Positions 44,131 through 55,125 of a stretch of 64,000 nucleotides of DNA are shown piece by piece. A program made the position numbers and the translations under genes. Positions within the stretch are counted from its first letter, which is position 1; each line of letters starts with the position of its first letter. Source of the stretch: Acanthochromis polyacanthus (lineage: Eukaryota > Chordata > Actinopteri > Pomacentridae); NCBI RefSeq assembly GCF_021347895.1, contig NC_067135.1:1399820-1463819 (forward strand). The letters run 5' to 3'. The notes below the pieces were generated by a model that worked only from the letters and a program-made list of their open reading frames with translations, was not told the origin of the DNA and did no database searches.

Positions 44131-46555
44131 ATCTGACAGAACGTTGTTTTTTCCTCTGAACCGTGGTCGGCCCTCAGAGCCTCTTTCTCTTTCTGACGTT
44201 CTGCTGAAAACGTTCTGCACAGAACAGAAAGAAACAACTTTTAGTGTTTATTAAACGTTTCATCTCATTAATTAATCAAAGCAAGTTTAAGAATTTAAAG
44301 TTTGTCTGACAGAGTTCAGTTCTCTACAGGAATAAACTGTAGAAGATTAAAAATATTATTTTACTGATGTTTTCTGATATTTTAAAGACAAAATATGTGT
44401 TGAGGATTGTAAAATGATAAAGGATTTGAGAAAAGATATTCTTTACAGATTTCATTTGTCACCAGAAAATATTCACTAAAATCACACAAATAGTATTAAC
44501 ACATGCTGACTGTAATTTTTTTTTTAAAAAAATGGCCAAATATGCATTTTTTTAAAAAAAACAAACGTGCACGTCAAAAAATCTGTATTTAAAAAAATAG
44601 TTAATTTTTCACAATTTTTTACAATATTTGAACTGGCAAAAATATTTACTGTTATTTGAAAGAAATAATCTGTGTATTATGGATTAAAATAATAAATAAG
44701 ATTTTTAACTTCACAACTTTTACTAGTTTTGCTAAATTCAAGTTAAATATTTTATTGAATAATTAATTTTTTAAAGGTTTGCTTGTCACAGAAAACATTC
44801 TCTGTAATCAATCAAGAAAGTATTAATAAGTGCTGAAAAATGGATAAAATATGAATAATATCCACAGTAAAACCTTTTCTGTCTAAATCAGCTACAATGT
44901 ACTCGTTTTTAGATACTTTATTTGTTGAATGTCACAGTTTTTTATGTATTTTTCCAGTACTCTTGCTGCCACATTTCTATTATTTTCTTGATGTATTTTT
45001 GTTATTCTCTGAGTGTTCGGTAGAATCGGGGGATAAATCCTGCATTATATGACATTACTGTTTGTGATATTTTAAGTCTTTATTTGCTTCTAAATTGATC
45101 TCAGGCTTGGTTCCGTGTCGTTTGTGGGTCTAACTTTAGGAAGTGATGAAGTTCACGTCGTCCTGAGGGTCAAACGGAGGCAGATTGAACCCGTGACCTT
45201 CTGAACGTTCAGGCTGCTGGAGCTGGAAGGTCACGGCTGACAGGAGGCCTTTTGTGAGGCGTCCGGGGTCTCTGCCTGGGGAAACTGCAGGTTAAGCGTC
45301 GCTCTGGGGCTCGTAGAGGCTCCTGATGGGCTCCTGGGGAGTTCAGGTGGTGGAGCAGAGGGTCCTAATGGAGTGGCGAGGGTTCATCAGGCTTTGCCGT
45401 TACAGCCACAGGAAGGTCAGGAACTCTGGAGGAACTCTGGAGGAACTCTGGAGGAAGTCTGGAGGAACTCTGGAGGAACCGGCCTCCTTCTATCTCCTCC
45501 TGACCTCCAGGATTTCTGGTTGTTTTCTCTGATTCTGGCCGAGCCTCGTTTATCTCGTTTATCTCGTTTATCTCGTTTATTTCCACCTTAATCCTGCGTT
45601 TGTTTCACGTCTCTTCCCCTGATGGGGAAACCGAGGGTGGATGTGGTTTAAATATCCGTCTAAAGAGGCCCCATGTTCTGCTGGAAAGCCCAACACGCTC
45701 ATTAAAACACCCTAGAACCCGTTTAAACAACTCTGCTGCCCTGAACTTACTCCCTGCACTGTAAAAATATCTGTAAATAAACAGAGAAAATCTGCAGCGA
45801 GGGTTTTTAAACAGTGAAGTAATGAAACGTCTAAAAACGGTGAAAACTGTTGATAAAAATGACATTTTAACTGATTTAATTCAGTAAATTAGGGGTGATT
45901 TTTATGGTTACACACAAACATTTATAAAATACTTATAAAATATTTTTGATTAGTTATTTTTTACATTAAATTAAAACTTTTTTCTGGGATTTTACTGAAT
46001 TTAAAAAGCACTGTTTTGAAAAGAAAACCTGTAAAATAACAATAAAAAAATATTTAGAATTTTTCAGTAATATATATAATTTGATTTTAAATAACAGCCA
46101 GTATCTGTAAAAATAATATTTTGCAATTATGTAAATGGATAATGGTGCAATTTTCTTAATTTTTAGATGTTTACAGTTTTGACCTGTTTTTAATGGTTTT
46201 TATTAGTTACAGTTTTGATTTGTTAAGTAAGTTTTTTTCTTACAATGGAGGTGGAAATTGAAGAAAAAAATGCTACGACTTTATTGGATATTGTCTAAAA
46301 TTAACAAAACAGGAAAAACTTTGATTTTACTAGATATATAATACAAAACTGGAAAATTTTCCAAAAAGTGAATAAATTATTCAAAAACTTACACTTAAAT
46401 CTGTTTAAATGACAGATATGGAGAATATATAGAGTATTTTTAATTTTTTCTGAATTGTACAGACTAAACAAATAATCAGAAAATTAGTAAAATCAGAAAG
46501 AATTAAAGTTCTTCTGTGGTGACGTCTCTGTGACCTCTGACAGCGTCTTCTGAAA
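44131..46555. other. Intergenic stretch, largely AT-rich
   Basis: 44290-45080 and 45750-46500 are AT-rich with TCTGTAAAAT and ATTTAACTG motifs, like blocks near 11, 25 and 38 kb. Short tandems: 45421-45480 (11-bp GAACTCTGGAG, about 5 copies) and 45545-45581 (9-bp CTCGTTTAT, 4 copies). The frames at 45326-45591 are shaped by these tandems. No gene is seen. Confidence 0.6.
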
Positions 46556-46559
46556 TGTT

Positions 46560-46831
46560 GAAAAATGCGGCTGCATTATGAGAAAATAATCCGGGTTTTC
46601 TCATTTCCTCTAGAATCGCCTCTTCAGAGCGGGCAGCAGTTTTTACAGATGCTAATGATTTGTTTTAGCAGCGGGGGCCCCGTGGCAGTGTGTTCTGAAT
46701 ACCTGCCGGGGCCCGAGCACCTCCTTTAGAAGCTCCCCTGACCCGCCACTGAACCACCGCTCTGTTTCCCAGCACCTTAAACAAAACAGCTCCGAGGCTC
46801 CTGGACGCTTCGCCGACTTCACAGACACACT
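46560..46831. other. Candidate conserved non-coding block
   Basis: High-complexity sequence with GCTGCATTATGAGAAAATAA, TTTTACAGATGCTAATGATT and CCTGCCGGGGCCCGAGCAC, ending where the 29-bp array begins. There is no coding or repeat signal. Conservation is inferred from texture only. Confidence 0.3.
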
Positions 46832-47786
46832 GACACCACCGTGCTTCACGTCAGATCTTCCCGACCACCGTGCTTCACGTCATGATGCTGCCACCACCAT
46901 GCTTCACGGTCATAAGCTGCCACCACCGGCTTCACGTCATGATGCTTGGGCCTCCACCCGTGGCTTTCAACGGTCATGATGGCTTTCCACCACCCGTGCT
47001 TCACGTCAATGATGCTTGCCACCACCATGCTTCACGTCATTATGCTGGCCCGTACCTTACCGGTGCTTCGTCATTAATGCTGCACCATCCGTGCGGTCAC
47101 GTCAATGATGCTTCGCACCCCCCGTGCTTCACGTCATGCATGCTGCCCACCTAACCGTGCTTCACGTCATAGATGATGCCACCACCAGTGCTTCACGTCA
47201 TGAATTGCTGCCCACCACCATGCTCACGTCATTATGCTGCCACCACCGTGCTTCACGTCATGATGCTGCCTCCACCGTGCTTCACGTCATGATGCTTCCA
47301 CCACCGTGCTTTCACGTCATGATGCTGCCACCACCATGCTTCACGTCATATGCTGCCACCACCGTGCTTCACGTCATTATGCTGCCACCACCGTGCTTCA
47401 CGTCATGATGCTTCCACCACCGTGCTTCACGTCATGATGCTGCCACCACCGTGCTTCACGTCATGATGGCCTGCCTCCACCGTGCTTCACGTCATGATGC
47501 CGCCACCACCGTGCTTCACATCATGATGCTGCCACCACCGTGCTTCACGTCATGATGCTCCACCACCGTGCTTTCACGTCATGATGCTGCCACCCACCGT
47601 GCTTCACGTTCATGATGCTGCCAGCCACCGTGCTTCACATCATGATGCTGCCACCACCGTGCTTCACGTCATGATGCCGCCACCACCGTGCTTCAACATC
47701 ATGATGCTGCCACCACCATGCTTCCCATCATGATGCTGCCTCCACCGTGCTTCACATCATGATTTTGCCACCACCGTGCTTCACAG
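46832..47786. repeat. 29-bp satellite array 1, Tc1-transposase-derived
   Basis: About 32 degenerate copies of a unit containing CCACCACCGTGCTTCACGTC and ATGATGCTG. On the minus strand the unit reads GTGAAGCACGGTGGTGGC then AGCATCATG, that is VKHGGGSIM, a signature of Tc1-like transposases. The last copy runs into CAGTGGGGATGGTGTG (minus strand TIPT), the unrepeated transposase continuation. This array carries many one-base insertions and deletions, unlike array 2. Confidence 0.93.
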
Positions 47787-47881
47787 TGGGGATGGTGTGT
47801 TTTTAGAATTACTGAATGTTGTCATCATAGTTGAACACCACTATCTTTTCATGGAGTCTTTCAGCTCGTCTTTTGACTTAA
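47787..47881. other. Right flank of array 1
   Basis: The short parental remnant ends near 47800. The following AT-rich stretch has no recognisable feature up to the TTAA target site of the next element. Confidence 0.5.
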
Positions 47882-47953
47882 CCCCTTAGTCCCTACAGCC
47901 CCCGCCGGTGGGGGCTGTGGAGGTGCCTCAAAAACGGCTCAGGGACTAAAAGG
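47882..47953. mobile_element. 72-bp TTAA MITE (piggyBac-like)
   Basis: TTAA lies on both sides (47878-47881 and 47954-47957). The ends are CCCCTTAGTCCCT and AGGGACTAAAAGG, inverted repeats matching at 11 of 13 positions. Thirteen bases inside the left end is a palindrome with 9-bp arms ACAGCCCCC and GGGGGCTGT around GCCGGT (47895-47918). The layout parallels the TTAA element at 15480-15950. Confidence 0.88.
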
Positions 47954-47957
47954 TTAA

Positions 47958-48722
47958 ATCAATAACAATCCAATTCTCTGGCGACCTTTATCTTCTGTTT
48001 TTATCTGCTGTTGAAATGAGCCACATTTCTCCAAAGCTCCAGTTGTCCTGATGGAATTCATCCCTTTTCCTCTCTGTAATTGATGTTTAGGTTGAGGTGT
48101 GTCTTTTTTCCTGACATTTTATATACTAAACAAATAATCAAAAAACTAATCGGATAGTCGAGAACGTGCCGCCCGAGGTTTACTCAGTTATTCCACTTCA
48201 CCTCCATCGTGGCGCCAGATGTCTTTTTTCTTTCTTCCCGTCTTATTAACGTCCTCTGCAGCAGCCATTTTCCCATGTTACGGGCTTAATTAGTTTGTCA
48301 CAGGACCTGCAGCCGTGTCCTCTGGCTCCCATTCCCCTTTAATACGCCCTCGGAACCCGTTACACGCGTGTTCTTTTTACAAACACATGAAGAGGGTGTG
48401 AAAGTCAGAGAAGAGGATGTGAAGTCCATGTTCACAGTGTGGGAGACACGACTTTTCCCACTTGTACAGCGACAGACTGTCAGGCGAGGGTCAGACTGTA
48501 GCGCTGTGAGTCACTATTAGAATGAACACATCATTACAGCTCAATAAAAGCCTTTATTCACCCCCATTATTCCGCAGCATGTGTGAACCCACTGGGCCAG
48601 AGTTTCAGAGTTCACTAAAAGGCGGTATCCTCGCTGTAGAAGCCTTTATGTTGCTGGGATTCTTGGAACAGGATCAGTATGTAATGGGGGAACTTTTTCT
48701 ACAGCCTGGCCTCAAACCAGAA
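47958..48722. other. Intergenic stretch, possible conserved non-coding DNA
   Basis: 48150-48420 and 48500-48700 are high-complexity (for example TTACGGGCTTAATTAGTTTG and CTCAATAAAAGCCTTTATTC) with no gene signal. A 70-codon frame at 48522-48734 has no recognisable domain. Confidence 0.35.
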
Positions 48723-49062
48723 ACGACCACATAGGTCGTCTGTACACGCCCGTATTACGGCCGAGTGTTACGTTTTGACTATGCGACCTCTAGCGGTTGA
48801 GTAAATATCGACACTTCCGGTGTCGCAGGTGAAACGTCACCATGAACAAACTTTTATCTTAACACTATCCCTATCCCTCACCCTAACCCTAACCATAACC
48901 CTAGACCCGTGTTGGGAAGTGGGATAAAAGCCGTTTCGCGAGGGAAAAGCCATTTCTCAAATTAAATCCGTACTGCGTTCCTTTTCCCCGTAGGGGCGCT
49001 AACGTAAATACGCTCTCATGGGTCGTATTCCGGTGCACGTTACATCCGACCGATGCGGTCGT
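48723..49062. mobile_element. CpG-rich inverted-repeat element with telomere-like core
   Basis: The left end ACGACCACATAGGTCGTCTG and the complement of the right end (ACGACCGCATCGGTCGGATG) match as terminal inverted repeats. The interior is CpG-rich and holds a run of CCCTAACCCTAACC-type telomere-like repeats (48864-48904). No target duplication is clear and there is no coding sequence. It is probably a MITE of unknown superfamily. Confidence 0.65.
48864..48904 (-). repeat. Short interstitial telomere-like repeat
   Basis: About six degenerate copies of CCCTAA/CCCTAT in the middle of an inverted-repeat element. It is too short and too diverged for a chromosome-fusion relic. Confidence 0.8.
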
Positions 49063-49189
49063 ATGAATTGAGGACTTGTTGTTTTTCTAACACAGTGGAC
49101 AGGTATCATAGCTGACTTTTTAGCTGTTGTCAGGTCTAAAATCAACATGGCCGCCTAGAACCACACACCATATGGCATTTTTAGAGAAA

Positions 49190-49430
49190 GATTCTGAGGC
49201 GGACAAATTTTGAGTCATTTTAGACAAATTGTTCAAGTCATTCTGAGCCATATTTGAGTCATTTTGGATAATTTTCAAGTAATTTTGGGACAATTTTTGA
49301 ATCATTTTGGAGAATTTTTGTGTATTTGGGATAAACTCCAAATTCATACTGGACAAATTTCATGTCATTCTGGACTAATTTTCATAATTATGGATCATTT
49401 TCAAGTCATTCTGGACGGGTCAATATAAGA
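49190..49430 (+). repeat. Family R4 cluster (TCATTTTGGACAA units)
   Basis: Contains TTTGGGATAAACTCC, TTTCATGTCATTCTGGACTA and TTATGGATCATTTTCAAGTC in the order also seen at 52735-52870 and 53533-53700. Confidence 0.8.
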
Positions 49431-50102
49431 TTGTGAGACTTTTTGTATAAGTTGACATTTTAGTGATATCCAGTAATTTTTATTAATAAGTGATCGTATC
49501 CATAACAATAATTTATGGAATTTGTAAAGACATGATGTTAATGAACATAAAACACTATTTTTTTTTTAACTTTGAGTAAAAATGTATGCAGATGTATGCC
49601 CATGGACTTCAACAGTCCCTCAGTTATAGATTGACCCACACACGTGTGGTCGGTCCGTCATGGTGGTTAATGGAGCGTTTTAGCCAAAGGTGCCATACAA
49701 GCGGAAAGATACGATCAGATTTCAACTGTTTCAGTCTCCTGAACCGTTTAAAAGATTCATTCACCAATAGAATCAGCAAACACTCCAAGCTCCATTATAA
49801 TCTGTAGTATTTTCAGGGTTTTCTCCCAGAATATTGGAAATAAAGTCTTTAGGTCTTGCAGACTGATCCACAGTGATGATTGATGGATGTGTTTCCATGC
49901 CAACAGTGATTACTGGTAATGGAGGAGGTGATCAGTGATGTTTGGAACGACATGCCACAGCAGAGGTTCTGTAGAGAGCATTCAGCATCAAATAATGCCC
50001 CATTTATTTTGGCTTTTTTATGACAATTATTTACCAAAAAAGACTTTCATGTCAAAATGAAAACAGATTTCCACCATGTAAGTCCATTAATTAAAATCTA
50101 AA
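49431..50102. other. Intergenic stretch
   Basis: No gene is seen. The frame at 49586-49807 has no known domain. Confidence 0.5.
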
Positions 50103-50436
50103 ATCTGAAATGAGTGATTCACGTCCTTCCAGTCAGTATTTATCAGTAGATTCACCTTTGGCTGCAGTTTCACCATCGATCCTCAACATCTGCAGTTTTA
50201 ACCTCATTCTCTGTAAAACTCTTCAAACTCTGCCATGTTCAACAGTGAAGAAACAGAACCTTTCTGGTTCCAGACTCTAATTTACAGCTGGACTGAGGTC
50301 TGGGTTCTGACTCGGCCTCCACAACTTGTTGTCCTTAAACCTTTTCTGAGGATCTTTGGCTTTGACTCATCATCTGGATGGAAAATAAATCTCCACATCT
50401 CAGTGCTCTTCAGACTGCATCAGGTTGTCTTCCATG
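50103..50436 (-). mobile_element. Tc1-like element remnant, left flank of array 2
   Basis: CACCTTTGGCTGCAGTTTCA, GGACTGAGGTCTGGGTTCTG, AGGATCTTTGGCTTTGACTC and CTTCAGACTGCATCAGG resemble a widespread fish Tc1-related element (remembered), which in intact copies continues to the CATGATGCTGCCACCACCAT segment. Here the satellite begins at that point. No intact reading frame remains. Confidence 0.55.
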
Positions 50437-52350
50437 TCATGATGCTGCCACCACCGTGCTTCAGATCATGATGCTACCACCACCGTGCTTCACGTCATGA
50501 TGCTGCCTACACGGTGCTTCACATCATGATGCTGCACCACCATGCTTCACGTCATGATGCTGCCACCACCGTGCTTCACGTCATATGCTGCCACCACCGT
50601 GCTTCACGTCATGATGCTGCCACCACCGTGCTTCACGTCATGATGCTGCCACCACCGTTGCTTCACGTCATGATGCTGCCACCACCGTGCTTCACGTCAT
50701 GATGCTGCCACCACCGTGCTTCACGTCATGATGCTACCACCACCGTGCTTCACATCATGATGCTACTCCACCGTGCTTCACGTCATGATGCTGCCTCCAC
50801 CGTGCTTCACATCATGATGCTACCTCCACCGTGCTTCACGTCATGATGCTGCCTCCACCGTGCTTCACATCATGATGCTACCTCCACCGTGCTTCACGTC
50901 ATGATGCTGCCACCACCGTGCTTCACGTCATGATGCTACCACCACCGTGCTTCACATCATGATGCTGCCACCACCGTGCTTCACGTCATGATGCTACCAC
51001 CACCGTGCTTCACGTCATGATGCTGCCACCACCGTGCTTCACGTCATGATGCTGCCACCACCGTGCTTCACGTCATGATGCTACCACCACCGTGCTTCAC
51101 ATCATGATGCTGCCACCACCGTGCTTCACGTCATGATGCTACCACCACCGTGCTTCACGTCATGATGCTACCTCCACCGTGCTTCACGTCATGATGCTGC
51201 CACCACCGTGCTTCACGTCATGATGCTGCCTCCACCGTGCTTCACGTCATGATGCTACCACCACCGTGCTTCACGTCATGATGCTGCCACCACCGTGCTT
51301 CACGTCATGATGCTGCCACCACCGTGCTTCACGTCATGATGCTGCCACCACCGTGCTTCACATCATGATGCTGCCACCACCGTGCTTCACGTCATGATGC
51401 TGCCTCCACCGTGCTTCACATCATGATGCTACCTCCACCGTGCTTCACGTCATGATGCTGCCTCCACCGTGCTTCACATCATGATGCTACCTCCACCGTG
51501 CTTCACGTCATGATGCTGCCACCACCGTGCTTCACGTCATGATGCTGCACCACCGTGCTTCACGTCATGATGCTGCCACCACCGTGCTTCACATCATGAT
51601 GCTGCCACCACCGTGCTTCACGTCATGATGCTGCCACCACCATGCTTCACGTCATGATGCTGCCACCACCATGCTTCACGTCATGATGCTGCCTCCACCG
51701 TGCTTCACATCATGATGCTACCTCCACCGTGCTTCACGTCATGATGCTGCTCCACCGTGCTTCACGTCATGATGCTACCTCCACCGTGCTTCACGTCATG
51801 ATGCTGCCACCACCGTGCTTCACGTCATGATGCTGCCACCACCGTGCTTCACGTCATGATGCTGCCACCACCGTGCTTCACGTCATGATGCTGCCACCAC
51901 CGTGCTTCACATCATGATGCTGCCTCCACCATGCTTCACATCATGATGCTACCACCACCGTGCTTCACATCATGATGCTGCCACCACCGTGCTTCACATC
52001 ATGATGCTACCTCCACCGTGCTTCACGTCATGATGCTGCCTCCACCCGTGCTTCACATCATGATGCTACCACCACCGTGCTTCACGTCATGATGCTGCCA
52101 CCACCGTGCTTCACGTCATGATGCTGCCACCACCGTGCTTCACATCATGATGCTGCCTCCACCATGCTTCACATATTGATGCTGCCGCCACCATGCTTCA
52201 CATCATGATGCTGCCTCCACCGTGCTTCACATCATGATGCTGCCTCCACCGTGCTTCACATCATGATGCTGCCTCCACCGTGCTTCACATCATGATGCTG
52301 CCTCCACCGTGCTTCACATCATGATGCTGCCACCACCGTGCTTCACAGTG
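50437..52350. repeat. 29-bp satellite array 2, Tc1-transposase-derived
   Basis: About 66 copies of the same 29-bp unit as at 46832-47786. Copies are much cleaner and vary mainly at CCACCACC/CCTCCACC, ACGTC/ACATC and GCTGCC/GCTACC. Blocks of the same variants recur (for example about 50760-50900 and 51385-51520), which implies larger-scale duplication inside the array. The right end again continues into CAGTGGGGATGGTGTG. As 29 is not a multiple of three, the array encodes nothing. Confidence 0.96.
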
Positions 52351-52504
52351 GGGATGGTGTGTGGTTCCCCAATAACTGGACCTTCCAGATACAGGTGTCT
52401 TTACACATAGTCAGTACATGTCACTATGGGGGTATCCAATGGATTGTGCTCGTTGTATAGGTTGGAATGGGAGTAAATGCTGTCATTCAGAAATAATTTT
52501 CATT
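52351..52504. other. Right flank of array 2
   Basis: No feature is recognised after the short parental remnant (to about 52365). Confidence 0.4.
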
Positions 52505-52880
52505 TTGAGCTATTTTTATGTCAGCTTTGATGTTTGTCATCATTTTGGATCATTTTTGTGTCTTTGGGATCATTTTCGAGTCATTTAGGACAACTTTCAT
52601 GTCATTCTGGACAAATTTTCCCAACTATCGATCATTTTCAAGTCATTTTGGACAATTTTCAAGTCATTTTGTTCAAATTTTGGACAACTTTCAAGTCATT
52701 CTGGACAATTTTTGAGTCATTTTCAAGAAATCTTATGTCAGCTTGGATCATTTCTCGTCATTTTGGATAATTTGTGTGTCTTTGGGATCATTTTCGAGTC
52801 ATTTAGGACAAATTTCATGTCATTCTGGAGTAATTTTCTGTAAATATGGATCATTTTCAAGTCATTTTGGACAATTTTTG
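52505..52880 (+). repeat. Family R4, two direct copies
   Basis: The TATGTCAGCTT...GGATCATT unit of about 150 bp occurs at 52517 and again at 52735. A third copy is at 53533. Each includes GTGTCTTTGGGATCATTTTC and GAGTCATTTAGGACAA. Confidence 0.85.
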
Positions 52881-53291
52881 GACTATTTTCACTGTGGCTG
52901 GTTTTTGTTGCTATGGCTGAATGGGACTAAACGTCGTCATTCATAAATGTGTGTAAATCATGAATCATTACTTCAGTGTAAGTGAGGTTGTGGGTCCGTG
53001 TGCTTCTTGCCATGTCGTACCCACAGTGTGAACTCCCAAATGTTGTTGCACATGTTTTGAAATGTCAGGCTGTGGTGTGTCTCTTCATGCTGACGTGTTC
53101 CCTCAGTGTGGTTTCTAAGAACATGTCGCCGTGCACACCCAGGTCAGCAGGTCACTGAGTCGAGCTCCGAGTGATGGATTGGCTTCTGCTGAGACGTTGT
53201 GATTCAGAAACACTCTCTGGGCAGCGATCTGCGTCAGAGCCGTAACCCGGTCTGGATCTGATCGCAGCCTCAAAACACACTGACCCAGCAG
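52881..53291. other. Intergenic stretch
   Basis: I see no gene, clear repeat or regulatory signal. Confidence 0.5.
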
Positions 53292-53328
53292 GGTCCTGGT
53301 CCTGGTCCTGGTCCTGGTCCTGGTCCTG
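53292..53328. repeat. (GGTCCT)n hexanucleotide repeat
   Basis: Six tandem copies of GGTCCT. Confidence 0.95.
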
Positions 53329-53532
53329 AGCCCGGTCTGGGTTCTGGCTCCGGTCCGGTCATCACTCTTCAGCTCTGCTCGGTGACCGAAGCTTCACCCA
53401 CAGCTCTCTGCTCGTTACACACTTTATTATTACAGGACGCTTTTCATTCTGGGCTGTTTTTATAGGAAAGACTTGACGTAAAAACTGACCTTCTCAAAGA
53501 AACCCGAGTCAGTTCATTTTCTTGTCATTTTC

Positions 53533-53800
53533 AATAAGTTTTATGTCAGCTTGGATCGTTTCTCGTCATTTTGGACAAATTGTGTGTCTTTGGGATAAAC
53601 TTTGAGTCATTTAGGACAAATTTTATGTCATTCTGGACTAATTTTCTGTAATTATGGATCATTTTCAAGTCATTTTGGACAATTTTTGAGTCATTTTGGA
53701 TAATTTTTCTGTCATTATGGACAAATTTTGAGCCATTTTGGGAAATTTTTGAATCATTTTGAACAATCTTTAAGTGATTTTGGACAACTTTTGAGTCAAG
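53533..53800 (+). repeat. Family R4, third copy
   Basis: Starts TATGTCAGCTTGGATCGTTT and ends in further units of TTTTGGACAATTTTTGAGTC. Confidence 0.85.
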
Positions 53801-53947
53801 TCAGGTCTCAGTCAGTGGAGATGGAAAAGTTCATAATAAAATGTTTGATTTCAGAAACCATGGCAACCAGTGAACACTACATCAGCTGATTGTGATCCTA
53901 CTACAAATCCACCTCTGAGGACTTATCAGGACTTATCCATCAGAAAT

Positions 53948-54218
53948 GATCCAAGGAACAGCTGATTAAACTGTGGGGGTGTTTCTGATTCGCCCGCTAC
54001 ATGTTTAGGTCACGTGATCCGGTATCCGTACATAACGTACACATGCAGAACACATGCCTGTATTCAGCAGGAGGTCATTTGGTTTGTGGGTACATCTACA
54101 TTAAATGGTGCTGTGATTTCCGATCATCAATAACTAATAAATAAATGCTGCATTTCTGACCAGTGGGGGAATGAGCAGCCTTGGAGGAGGACTGATCTCT
54201 GAGGGCTTTTCTTGTTGC
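53948..54218 (+). repeat. Dispersed repeat RZ, copy 1
   Basis: ATCCAAGGAACAGCTGATTA, GGTCACGTGATCCGGTATCC, ACATGCAGAACACATGCCTG and GCAGCCTTGGAGGAGGACTG recur in order at 61129-61388. It is a roughly 270-bp interspersed element, probably a transposon piece of unknown class. Confidence 0.85.
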
Positions 54219-54497
54219 AATTGTCAAGCCAGTGAAGAAGAAAAAGTCGACTGAGGGAACAAATCATGATCATCATGCACTCTAAATGTGACCAGGTGAA
54301 ATCTGAACCGGCCCATTACAAAAATGGTTGCATGTGCAGCCATTTTGAGTCTGGAGGCCCGACTGGAACTGTTTGAGCTTCAGAAAATCTGAACAGAAAA
54401 ACAGAAGGAATGATGCTCTCCAACTGAAACGCTCTTAATTGAAGACAGGAGCTCCATCGCTGCTCTGAAACCGGCTTCACACCGATCAGCTCATGGA

Positions 54498-54776
54498 GGA
54501 CGCCTGTCTCCTCCAGGATGCCCGTCTCCTCCAGGAGGCCCGTCTCCTCCAGGAGGCCCGTCTCCTCCAGGAGGCCCGTCTCCTCCAGGAGGCCCGTCTC
54601 CTCCAGGAGGCCCGTCTCCTCCAGGACGCCCGTCTCCTCCAGGAGGCCCGTCTCCTCCAGGAGGCCCGTCTCCTCCAGGACGCCCGTCTCCTCCAGGAGG
54701 CCCGTCTCCTCCAGGACGCCCGTCTCCTCCAGGAGGCCCGTCTCCTCCAGGAGGCCCGTCTCCTCCAGGAGGCCCA
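54498..54776. repeat. 18-bp minisatellite, CTCCAGGAGGCCCGTCTC
   Basis: About 15 copies with one frequent variant (GGAGGC/GGACGC). It is stop-free in several frames: the minus strand gives GLLEET repeats within a 210-codon frame (54316-54948), and the plus strand gives ARLLQE and VSSRRP repeats. It is more likely a minisatellite than a gene, because frames on both strands are equally open and the flanks lack any domain or splice context. Confidence 0.92.
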
Positions 54777-55125
54777 CTGACGGATCACCTCCACCATGAT
54801 CGTATGGAGGAGAAACGTGCACATGGAAACCTACGAGCGCACGGCGATGCATGCATGCGAGCTGGCAGACAGCGCCCGTGTGACCCGAGGCTGTGTGAGT
54901 CATGTGGTTGTGGGAATGTCGCTGGGATTTGTGTTTGAGCGACTGCAATAACAGGGATCAAATGGGAACATGTGGACAGAATTCCAAACCCGGGGCAGAA
55001 CACAGCGGTGCTCGTTTCTGATGTTGTTTCATGAGAAGTACTTTTACTGCGTTTTTGTTTATCATTAGAGAAGCGAGGACAGCCGAGGCCAAAGACATGC
55101 GACAGGAAAGATCTGAGGCCTGAAC
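54777..55125. other. Intergenic stretch
   Basis: No gene is recognised. The frame on the minus strand at 54785-55222 has no known domain. Confidence 0.45.

Noticed and set aside
42965..44254. 429-codon open frame rich in V, C and Y
   Set aside because: It is produced by the TG/TTAC microsatellite. No start context, domain or splice sites.
48864..48904. Interstitial telomere from a chromosome fusion
   Set aside because: Only a few degenerate hexamers, inside an inverted-repeat element. The same holds for 56394-56433.
54316..54948. Gene encoding a repetitive acidic protein
   Set aside because: Several frames on both strands are open because of the 18-bp repeat. The ends show no domain.
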